Of a DNA stretch of 8,650 bases, positions 1-5,231 are shown piece after piece. Each line of letters opens with the position of its first letter. Within the stretch, counting starts at the first letter, position 1. The notes beneath the pieces are model-generated. The model worked only from the letters and a program-made list of their open reading frames with translations, searched no databases and was not told where the DNA came from. Location: assembly GCA_039029455.1 (NCBI GenBank), contig JBCCGE010000122.1, forward strand, positions 1 to 8,650, given 5' to 3'. This DNA is from JBCCGE01 sp039029455 (GTDB lineage Bacteria; Pseudomonadota; Gammaproteobacteria; Arenicellales; Poriferihabitantaceae). The translations under genes were made by a program, and so were the position numbers.

Positions 1-372
1 CTGAGCGTCATAACCCGCCGACGATTTGTCCTGATTCATCTGTTCCAGAAACGCTTTGGTTCCTGAGCGGGCAATTGTGCCGATATTGGCGATGACCTCA
101 TCTTTGGTCATGCCAATTCCATTATCCCGAATCGAAATGGTTTTCTTCTTCTCGTTGAAATCCACCCAGATTCCATTGGGTTCGCCACCTTCCATAACTG
201 ATTTATCCGTCAGGCTGGTAAAACTCAGCTTGTCGCAGGCATCGGAGGCGTTTGAAATCAACTCGCGGAGGAAAATCTCCTTGTTGCTGTAAAGGGAGTG
301 AATCATGAGTTGCAGCAACTGCTGCACCTCGGTTTGAAAGGCGTGTTTTTCCACAGTGGCGGTTTCGGTCAT
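1..372 (-). CDS. htpG: Hsp90-family molecular chaperone HtpG, N-terminal part (gene continues beyond the window)
   Basis: Cytosolic ATP-dependent chaperone that remodels client proteins, often together with DnaK. Only the first 124 codons are present; E. coli HtpG has 624 residues, so about a fifth of the gene is visible. What is visible is the start of the N-terminal ATPase domain (GHKL/Bergerat fold). The segment EIFLRELISNASDA at residues 32-45 carries the catalytic-type Glu37 and the Mg-binding Asn41, and DNGIGM at 83-88 carries the adenine-contacting Asp83; these equal E. coli E34, N38 and D80 with a constant offset of 3. The start ATG (complement of 370-372) is preceded by a weak GTGAG ribosome site and aligns with the family N-terminus. 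A heat-shock-type promoter lies about 70-95 bp upstream (442-468). The gene is divergent from the tRNA cluster. Identification is secure; truncation is only the window edge. Confidence 0.97.
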   Translation of the reverse strand, partial: MTETATVEKHAFQTEVQQLLQLMIHSLYSNKEIFLRELISNASDACDKLSFTSLTDKSVMEGGEPNGIWVDFNEKKKTISIRDNGIGMTKDEVIANIGTIARSGTKAFLEQMNQDKSSAGYDAQ

Positions 373-441
373 GTCGTGCTCACTATCGTTCTTTGACGTT
401 TCAGGGGTGACTCAATTACGGAGAGTCGCTCATTGGCGAAA

Positions 442-468
442 AATTGGGGTGTTTCCTTATATTTCAAG
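442..468 (-). promoter_or_regulatory. Sigma-32 (RpoH) heat-shock promoter of htpG
   Basis: On the minus strand the sequence reads CTTGAAA (complement of 462-468), a 12-nt spacer, then CCCCAATT (complement of 442-449). This closely matches the RpoH consensus CTTGAAA - 11 to 16 nt - CCCCATnT. Transcription would start near 430-435 and leave a leader of about 60 nt before the htpG ATG. In E. coli htpG is a classical sigma-32 regulon member, so motif and gene agree. No equally good sigma-70 promoter was seen for htpG. Confidence 0.88.
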
Positions 469-512
469 TCCGATTTGCAATGCCAGACCGGGCTTAAAGT
501 GGCTCTAAGTCA

Positions 513-541
513 TTGACCTTGATAGGTAAAATTCGTATAGT
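513..541 (+). promoter_or_regulatory. Sigma-70 promoter of the tRNA cluster, with GC-rich discriminator
   Basis: TTGACC (513-518), a 17-nt spacer and TATAGT (536-541) form a near-consensus promoter. The bases just after the -10 box (TCGCCGCCC, 542-550) are GC-rich, the discriminator type associated with stringent (ppGpp/DksA) control of stable-RNA promoters. It lies about 60 bp upstream of tRNA-Pro and points into the cluster. The divergent htpG promoter is 45 bp away on the other strand. The region 373-607 holds these two promoters and no gene. Confidence 0.88.
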
Positions 542-607
542 TCGCCGCCCTTTGCGGCAGCTGGGGTTGTGCCGTCCGCGTTGGCTGCGGGTGGCGCTGA
601 AAATCTT

Positions 608-684
608 CGGGGTATAGCGCAGTCTGGTAGCGCGCCTGCTTTGGGAGCAGGATGTCGGGAGTTCGAATCTCTCTACCCCGACCA
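608..684 (+). tRNA. tRNA-Pro (UGG)
   Basis: Complete 77-nt cloverleaf with encoded CCA (682-684). The acceptor stem CGGGGTA (608-614) pairs with TACCCCG (674-680), and the discriminator base is A681. The anticodon stem CCTGC/GCAGG encloses the loop TTTGGGA, giving anticodon TGG. The starting C1-G72 pair and overall sequence match E. coli proM-type tRNA. It is the first gene of the cluster, 8 nt upstream of the split tRNA-Arg, so a common precursor is likely. Confidence 0.97.
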
Positions 685-692
685 GTTTTTAT

Positions 693-1049
693 GCGCCCGT
701 AGCTCAACTGGATAGAGCAACGGCCTTTGAGCAGGTCATTAGCTCGTAATCAGTGATTGGGAATTTCGAATATGACCTGAGTGGAGCCTTCGACGGGAAC
801 AGTAACCGTCGAAGTGGAGGGCACTGTATCGGTGAAACCTTAACGCGTCACGGCGATGGCAATACCGAGGAAACCCGGACACGGTGATGTTGGCCCGTCC
901 GGGGATCCGTAGAGACTATACGTGCCCCACCTGAAACGGTGAAGATATAGTCCAGACTCCAAACCTGTCGCAACAGCGGCGGGGCGGCGAAAGCCGTAGT
1001 GGGTAAGCTAAGCCGTAGGTTACAGGTTCGAGTCCTGTCGGGCGTGCCA
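693..1049 (+). tRNA. tRNA-Arg (UCU), split by a group I intron
   Basis: Two exons, 693-727 and 1008-1049, join into a normal 77-nt tRNA with encoded CCA (1047-1049). The acceptor stem GCGCCCG (693-699) pairs with CGGGCGT (1039-1045), with a G-U at the first pair. The D stem is GCTC/GAGC and the T arm ACAGG-TTCGAGT-CCTGT. After removal of 728-1007 the anticodon stem is ACGGC (720-724) with GCCGT (1012-1016) and the loop is CTTCTAA, anticodon TCT. The joined sequence is very close to E. coli argU, which reads AGA. The intron separates anticodon bases 34 and 35, so the unspliced RNA cannot decode. Without splicing out the insert no valid tRNA fold exists here. Joining is inferred from the fold; splicing has not been shown. 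Confidence 0.93.
728..1007 (+). ncRNA. Group I self-splicing intron (IC3-like) in tRNA-Arg
   Basis: Predicted 280-nt ribozyme with no credible ORF. Helices assigned by eye: P2 788-796/806-814 (9 bp), P3 819-824/922-927, P4 829-834/863-868, P5 838-846/853-859 with an internal receptor-like loop, P6 874-880/897-903, P7 914-920/946-952 (guanosine site), P8 928-931/938-941, and a P9 hairpin 985-996 closed by GAAA. J4/5 is AAA and J5/4 is CAA. GTAGAGACTA at 909-918 and ATAGTCCAG at 947-955 are as in the Azoarcus tRNA-Ile intron (from memory). The last base is G1007 (omega-G) and the exon before the 5' site ends in U727, both group I rules. P1 is not uniquely assignable. An extra hairpin (732-739/772-779) sits between the 5' splice site and P2. 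Splicing would need only guanosine and Mg; no homing endonuclease is encoded, so it is probably vertically inherited or immobile. Confidence 0.93.
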
Positions 1050-1101
1050 TGAATGGTTACCGTGATCGACGAATCACTGATCGTTGGTCGCTTAATAATA
1101 T

Positions 1102-1178
1102 GGTGAGCGTAGCTCAGTTGGTAGAGCCCCGGATTGTGATTCCGGTGGTCGCGGGTTCGACCCCCGTCGCTCACCCCA
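1102..1178 (+). tRNA. tRNA-His (GUG)
   Basis: Complete tRNA including the encoded extra 5' G (G-1, position 1102) that pairs with C73 (1175), the hallmark of bacterial tRNA-His, and encoded CCA (1176-1178). The acceptor stem GTGAGCG (1103-1109) pairs with CGCTCAC (1168-1174). The anticodon stem CCGGA/TCCGG encloses TTGTGAT, anticodon GTG at 1136-1138. It is close to E. coli hisR and lies 52 nt after tRNA-Arg. Confidence 0.97.
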
Positions 1179-1216
1179 TTTTCCGACTGCTTTCCTTATA
1201 ACGGAATGTGGTCAAT

Positions 1217-1246
1217 GTTGGTGATGGAAAGGTTGGTGATGGAAAG
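1217..1246 (+). repeat. Exact 15-bp tandem duplication in the tRNA-His/tRNA-Leu spacer
   Basis: GTTGGTGATGGAAAG occurs twice back to back (1217-1231 and 1232-1246) with no mismatch. It lies in a non-coding spacer of 214 bp (1179-1392) that is much longer than the other spacers of the cluster. Most simply a recent slippage duplication; no function can be assigned. Confidence 0.85.
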
Positions 1247-1252
1247 TGATTT

Positions 1253-1280
1253 GAAACCGAAAGCCTCTGGCTTTGGTTTC
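1253..1280 (+). other. Stable hairpin in the tRNA-His/tRNA-Leu spacer
   Basis: GAAACC (1253-1258) and AAAGCC (1260-1265), separated by one bulged G, pair with GGCTTT (1269-1274) and GGTTTC (1275-1280), giving 12 bp around a TCT loop. There is no following T-run, so it is not a standard intrinsic terminator. It could be a processing or pausing structure in the tRNA precursor. A second, weaker inverted repeat, ACAGTG/CACTGT, lies at 1297-1323. Confidence 0.5.
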
Positions 1281-1392
1281 TGGGTGCGGTGTTGAAACAG
1301 TGCAGTGCAGATGAAAACACTGTATCCGTGCCGGAAATCGATACGCTTTCAAATTGTAGTGTTCTGATCCGGTAACCGCGAGCAATGAATCA

Positions 1393-1477
<85 letters not shown>

Positions 1478-1611
1478 GTTCTTAGTGAAGGGTCCGCAAC
1501 ACACCCTTAACGGCGCTGTGAAATATTCCCCGGTGATTGTCAGTACGATCTAATCTGACTGAAAACCGGTGTGAAGTCTTATTTTATAAAGGTGAAATAA
1601 CCCTAACCATT

Positions 1612-2916
1612 ATGCAAGTTTCTGTAGAAGAATCCGGCGCGATAGAGCGCAAGCTGACCATTTCGGTTCCCGCCGAAAATGTGAATCAGGAAATTGACAA
1701 ACGTTTGAAGAACGTTGCGCGCCAGGCAAAGATTCCGGGATTTCGGCCCGGAAAAGCGCCGCAAAACGTGATTCGCCAGCGATACGCCGGTCAAATAACC
1801 AATGAGGTAATCAGCGATACGATCAATTCAAGCTATCGGGAAGCGCTCGGAGAAACCGAAATTACTCCGGCGGGTCTGGTCTCTATTGAGCCGAAACCTT
1901 ATGACGAGGGTGAAGGTCTGGAATATGTCGCCACCATTGAGGTTTTCCCTGAAATACCGACACCGACGCTGGAAGGACAAACGATCGAGAATCCGGTGTG
2001 TGAGGTGACTGCAGACGATATTGACCGGACACTGGAGGACATCAGACAGCGCAATGCCGATTACAGTGATAAAGAAGACGCGTCTGCCGAAGGTGATCGA
2101 GTCACAATTGACTTTGAGGGCACTATCGACGGCGAGCCGTTCAATGGTGGAAGCGCTCAGGACTTCCCTTTTGTACTGGGTGAAGGTCAGATGCTCGAAG
2201 AGTTCGACAGCGGCCTGCGTGGGGTAAGGGCAGGCGAAACCGCGAAAGTTGAATTTACGTTCCCGGAGGACTACCACGGCGAAGACGTTGCGGGTAAGGA
2301 TGTCAGCTTTGACGTCACCGTGAAAAAAGTTGAAGTCGCTTCATTGCCGGAGATCGATGATGCGTTTGCTGAGCGATTGGGCATCAGCGAAGGCGGACTG
2401 GCAAAAATGCAAGAGGAAATAGAGACCAGCCTGAATCGGGAGCTGAACCAGCGTCTGCGCGCAACCCAACGCGACAGAGTGATGAAGGCGCTGCAGGACG
2501 CGAATGACATTCCGACGCCACGTGCTATGGTCGAGGAGGAGATCGACAGAGCGATTGAAAGCATAAACGAGCAGATGAAATCACAGGGACTGCCAGCGCA
2601 GGAACTCGATCGGAGCAACTATGAAGAGGATGCTAAACGCAGAGTCGCACTGGGTCTGATTGCCAGAGAGGTTATTCAGAAGCACGAGCTTAAAGTGGAC
2701 GCCGATCGCGTCCGGGCGAGAATCGAAGAAATGGCTGAGGGATATGATGATTGTGAGGCGTTCGTAAACTATTACTACGGTGAGCCCGCCCGTTTGCAGC
2801 AGATCGAAGCCATGGTGCTTGAGGAACAACTGGTTGAGGCCATGATGGCGACGGCCACTGTGAAAGAAGTCACGCAGTCGTTTCAGGAATTTATGAATCC
2901 GGCTGCCGGGTCGTAG
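1612..2916 (+). CDS. tig: Trigger factor, ribosome-associated chaperone and peptidyl-prolyl isomerase
   Basis: Cytosolic chaperone that docks at the ribosomal exit tunnel and shields nascent chains. The protein has 434 residues (E. coli 432). The N-terminal ribosome-binding domain carries the signature GFRPGK at 43-48, the same position as E. coli F44-R45-K46. An FKBP-type PPIase domain covers about residues 160-246 (DRVTIDFEG onwards). The rest is the charged helical C-terminal chaperone body, about 250-434. The ATG at 1612 gives the family start MQVSVE; the same frame is open upstream to a TTG at 1537, but those 25 residues do not resemble trigger factor. The only purine-rich ribosome site, AAGGTGA (1589-1595), is 16 nt from this ATG, which is unusually far. 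No convincing promoter was found in the 134-nt gap after tRNA-Leu. It heads the tig-clpP-clpX-lon-hupB block. Confidence 0.97.
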   Translation: MQVSVEESGAIERKLTISVPAENVNQEIDKRLKNVARQAKIPGFRPGKAPQNVIRQRYAGQITNEVISDTINSSYREALGETEITPAGLVSIEPKPYDEGEGLEYVATIEVFPEIPTPTLEGQTIENPVCEVTADDIDRTLEDIRQRNADYSDKEDASAEGDRVTIDFEGTIDGEPFNGGSAQDFPFVLGEGQMLEEFDSGLRGVRAGETAKVEFTFPEDYHGEDVAGKDVSFDVTVKKVEVASLPEIDDAFAERLGISEGGLAKMQEEIETSLNRELNQRLRATQRDRVMKALQDANDIPTPRAMVEEEIDRAIESINEQMKSQGLPAQELDRSNYEEDAKRRVALGLIAREVIQKHELKVDADRVRARIEEMAEGYDDCEAFVNYYYGEPARLQQIEAMVLEEQLVEAMMATATVKEVTQSFQEFMNPAAGS

Positions 2917-2966
2917 AGTCGGCAACCGGATTCATCTAAAATTCGATGAACCGTTGCATTGCAACG
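2893..2966 (+). promoter_or_regulatory. Overlapping alternative hairpins across the tig stop codon and the tig-clpP spacer
   Basis: Four segments can pair successively. ATGAATCCGG plus TGCC (2893-2907) pairs with GGCA plus CCGGATTCAT (2921-2935), 14 bp with one mismatch, and encloses the tig stop codon. The second segment can instead pair with 2945-2957 (13 bp with two bulges, 8-nt loop). CGTTGC (2952-2957) can instead pair with GCAACG (2961-2966), a perfect 6-bp hairpin. The first and second folds exclude each other, as do the second and third. There is no T-run, so Rho-independent termination is not supported. RNA stabilisation, processing or attenuation of clpP are possible but unproven. 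Confidence 0.5.
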
Positions 2967-3011
2967 CTGAACTGATACATTCCCTAAGGATTAACTCTAT
3001 TCGAAGCCAGT

Positions 3012-3629
3012 ATGAACGATAGATTCAACGAACAAATACAGGACCTCGGTCTGGTTCCAATGGTTGTGGAAACAACCGGTCGGGGAGAACGAGCCTTTGA
3101 TATCTACTCACGACTTCTTAAAGAACGTGTTGTCTTCATGGTTGGTCAGGTTGAGGATCACATGGCTAACCTGATTGTGGCGCAGATGCTGTTTCTGGAA
3201 TCCGAAAACCCGGAGAAGGATATTTCGCTTTATATCAATTCACCGGGCGGTGTTGTGACTTCAGGTATGGCTATTTATGACACCATGCAGTTCATTCGGC
3301 CCGATGTCAGCACCGTTTGCATCGGTCAGGCAGCCAGTATGGGCGCAATAGTTCTGGCCGGCGGAGCCAGCGGCAAAAGACATGCACTCCCGCACTCAAG
3401 GGTGATGATCCATCAGCCAATGGGAGGATCGCAGGGGCAGGCGACAGACATTGAAATTCAGACACGGGAAATCCTGCATACCCGGGAACGTCTGAACAAG
3501 ATTCTGGCGGATCACAGTGGACAGACCATGGAGAAAATCAAGGCAGACACCGAAAGAGACAATTTTATGACAGCCGATGAAGCCAAAGACTATGGGCTGG
3601 TCGATTCAGTGCTGATAAAACGGGATTAA
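3012..3629 (+). CDS. clpP: ATP-dependent Clp protease proteolytic subunit ClpP
   Basis: Serine protease that forms a 14-mer barrel and degrades substrates fed in by ClpX or ClpA. It has 205 residues (E. coli precursor 207). The catalytic triad is complete: Ser109 in GQAASMGA, His134 in RVMIHQP and Asp183 in TERDNF, equal to E. coli precursor S111/H136/D185. NSPGG (76-80), part of the oxyanion-hole region, is intact. The N-terminal segment up to about residue 13-14 (before LVPMVVE) matches the propeptide that E. coli ClpP removes autocatalytically. The ATG is supported by this alignment; the nearby GAAG (3003-3006) is a modest ribosome site. It lies 95 bp after tig and 134 bp before clpX, whose product is its partner unfoldase. 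E. coli clpPX is heat-shock controlled, but no clear sigma-32 promoter is visible here. Confidence 0.98.
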   Translation: MNDRFNEQIQDLGLVPMVVETTGRGERAFDIYSRLLKERVVFMVGQVEDHMANLIVAQMLFLESENPEKDISLYINSPGGVVTSGMAIYDTMQFIRPDVSTVCIGQAASMGAIVLAGGASGKRHALPHSRVMIHQPMGGSQGQATDIEIQTREILHTRERLNKILADHSGQTMEKIKADTERDNFMTADEAKDYGLVDSVLIKRD

Positions 3630-3763
3630 CAAATAGACGACGATTGCTTCAAGCGGGGCCTTAAATCAGGGGATTCATGCGTTTTAGCTGTGCAATCGGA
3701 CTTGCAAATTTACCGACAACCCTGCAATCTCTCGTTCTTGGACGAATTGTATAGTTGAATTAA

Positions 3764-5044
3764 ATGTCAGACGAAACTTCAACAAAAGGCGACAAGCTGC
3801 TGTACTGCTCGTTCTGCGGCAAGAGTCAACACGAAGTACGAAAACTGATTGCAGGACCATCCGTTTTTATCTGTGATGAGTGCGTTGATCTATGCAATGA
3901 AATCATCAGGGAGGAAACTGCGGATGATGCGCCGGTTCAGGGTCGGAGCGGTAGCTTTCCGAATCCACAGGAAATCCATGGAATTCTTGACGACTATGTG
4001 ATCGGACAGCAGCGGGCCAAGAAAACGCTCTCGGTCGCTGTGTACAACCACTACAAACGGATCGAAAATGAGGATTCCGTTTCCGAAGTGGATATTTCGA
4101 AAAGCAATATCCTGTTGATCGGTCCCACCGGATCGGGCAAAACCCTGCTGGCCGAGACGCTGGCGCGTCAGCTCAACGTCCCGTTTACGATTGCCGATGC
4201 GACCACACTCACCGAAGCTGGCTACGTGGGTGAGGATGTTGAGAACATCATCCAGAAACTTCTGCAGACCTGTGACTACGAAATTGAGAAGGCGCAGATT
4301 GGTATCGTGTATATCGATGAGATCGATAAGATTTCGCGCAAAGCGGATAACCCTTCTATTACCCGCGATGTGTCGGGTGAAGGCGTGCAGCAGGCGCTAT
4401 TGAAATTAATCGAGGGTACGATTGCGTCGATTCCCCCGCAGGGCGGCCGCAAGCATCCGCAGCAGGAGTTTCTCCAGGTCGACACCCGTAACATCCTGTT
4501 CATCTGTGGCGGCGCCTTTGCCGGTATGGAAAAAGTCATCCAGGAGCGAACGGAAAAGTCGGGCATCGGATTTGGTGCCGACATTAAGGAAAAATCCGCG
4601 GATGAGCGTTCAAGTGAATTGCTGCAGCAGCTGGAGCCGGAAGATCTGATCAAATACGGTCTTATCCCCGAGTTCATTGGCCGACTTCCGGTCGTTGCGA
4701 CTCTTGAAGAGTTGGATGAAGAGGCTTTAGTGCGGATTCTGACCGAGCCCAAGAATGCTCTGACGAAGCAGTATCAGAAACTACTTAAACTCGAGCGCGT
4801 CGATCTGGAATTCCGTCCGGACGCACTGCAGCAAATCGCTCAAAAGGCGATGGAACGCAAGGCCGGTGCTCGCGGACTTCGTTCAATTCTGGAAAATGCA
4901 TTGCTCGAGACCATGTATGAACTGCCGTCCGTTGACGGCGTTCGCAAGGTCATCGTCGACGGCTCGGTGATCAGTGAGGGCGCACGCCCGCTTTATGTCT
5001 ACGAGGAAGACGCAGAGCAATCCACTGCTGCGGCCTCGTCCTGA
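3764..5044 (+). CDS. clpX: ATP-dependent Clp protease ATP-binding subunit ClpX
   Basis: Hexameric AAA+ unfoldase that recognises tagged proteins (for example ssrA) and threads them into ClpP. It has 426 residues (E. coli 424). The N-terminal zinc-binding domain has Cys15, Cys18, Cys37 and Cys40. In the AAA+ module, Walker A is GPTGSGKT (120-127), the pore-1 loop GYVG is at 153-156, Walker B is IVYIDEID (181-188), and the RKH pore loop is at 229-231. The ClpP-docking IGF tripeptide is at 268-270, the same number as in E. coli, and the sensor-2 segment GARGLRS lies near the C-terminal end of the module. All functional residues appear present. No Shine-Dalgarno sequence precedes the ATG. A TATAGT box at 3750-3755 lies only 8 nt before it, raising the possibility of a leaderless transcript. 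Confidence 0.98.
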   Translation: MSDETSTKGDKLLYCSFCGKSQHEVRKLIAGPSVFICDECVDLCNEIIREETADDAPVQGRSGSFPNPQEIHGILDDYVIGQQRAKKTLSVAVYNHYKRIENEDSVSEVDISKSNILLIGPTGSGKTLLAETLARQLNVPFTIADATTLTEAGYVGEDVENIIQKLLQTCDYEIEKAQIGIVYIDEIDKISRKADNPSITRDVSGEGVQQALLKLIEGTIASIPPQGGRKHPQQEFLQVDTRNILFICGGAFAGMEKVIQERTEKSGIGFGADIKEKSADERSSELLQQLEPEDLIKYGLIPEFIGRLPVVATLEELDEEALVRILTEPKNALTKQYQKLLKLERVDLEFRPDALQQIAQKAMERKAGARGLRSILENALLETMYELPSVDGVRKVIVDGSVISEGARPLYVYEEDAEQSTAAASS

Positions 5045-5070
5045 CCGTTTCAAGGCTCTGATACCGGAGA

Positions 5071-5099
5071 TTTGTGTCGGGAATTTTCCGCAACACAAA
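5071..5099 (+). other. Hairpin in the clpX-lon spacer
   Basis: TTTGTGT (5071-5077) pairs with ACACAAA (5093-5099), and CGG (5078-5080) continues with CCG (5088-5090) after a 2-nt bulge, giving about 10 bp. It starts 26 nt after the clpX stop codon. No T-run follows, so it is at best a weak terminator or a 3'-end stabilising structure for clpPX mRNA, ahead of the independent lon promoter. Confidence 0.35.
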
Positions 5100-5164
5100 C
5101 TGATGCCGTAACGGTCAGTTAATACGCAGTGTTCACAGCATGACGACGTGTTTGTGCTATTCTG

Positions 5165-5193
5165 CATTGAAATTCTCGACTTTGCCCCGATGT
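5165..5193 (+). promoter_or_regulatory. Sigma-32-like heat-shock promoter of lon
   Basis: CATTGAAA (5165-5172), a 12-nt spacer, then CCCCGATGT (5185-5193) resembles the RpoH consensus CTTGAAA - CCCCATnT and has the same 12-nt spacing as the htpG promoter in this window. Transcription would start about 30 nt before the lon ATG. In E. coli lon is a sigma-32 regulon member. The -35 (CATTGAAA) and the inserted G in the -10 box make it weaker than the htpG promoter. Confidence 0.72.
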
Positions 5194-5231
5194 TGACGCA
5201 TTAATTCGTTTTAAAGTCTGGAGTCACATAA

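Noticed and set aside
510..707. Minus-strand open frame over the tRNA promoter and tRNA-Pro
   Set aside because: Antisense to a perfect tRNA and a near-consensus promoter, with no ribosome site.
728..1007. The insertion in tRNA-Arg as an IS element, prophage attachment remnant or intron-encoded endonuclease
   Set aside because: No terminal inverted repeats, no duplicated tRNA end and no plausible ORF; the group I core explains the sequence helix by helix.
848..1174. Minus-strand open frame of 108 codons across tRNA-Arg and tRNA-His
   Set aside because: It is the complement of two tRNA genes and the intron; the peptide is the kind of artefact often produced from tRNA regions.
1537..1611. N-terminal extension of trigger factor from TTG at 1537
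   Set aside because: The 25 extra residues do not match the family, and the conserved start is MQVSVE at 1612.
2966..2990. Sigma-32 promoter for clpP (CTGAA ... CCCTAAGG)
   Set aside because: The spacer is only 10 nt and both boxes are poor matches.
3641..3698. CGATTGC/GCAATCG inverted repeat in the clpP-clpX spacer
   Set aside because: Only 7 bp with a 44-nt loop; not distinguishable from chance.
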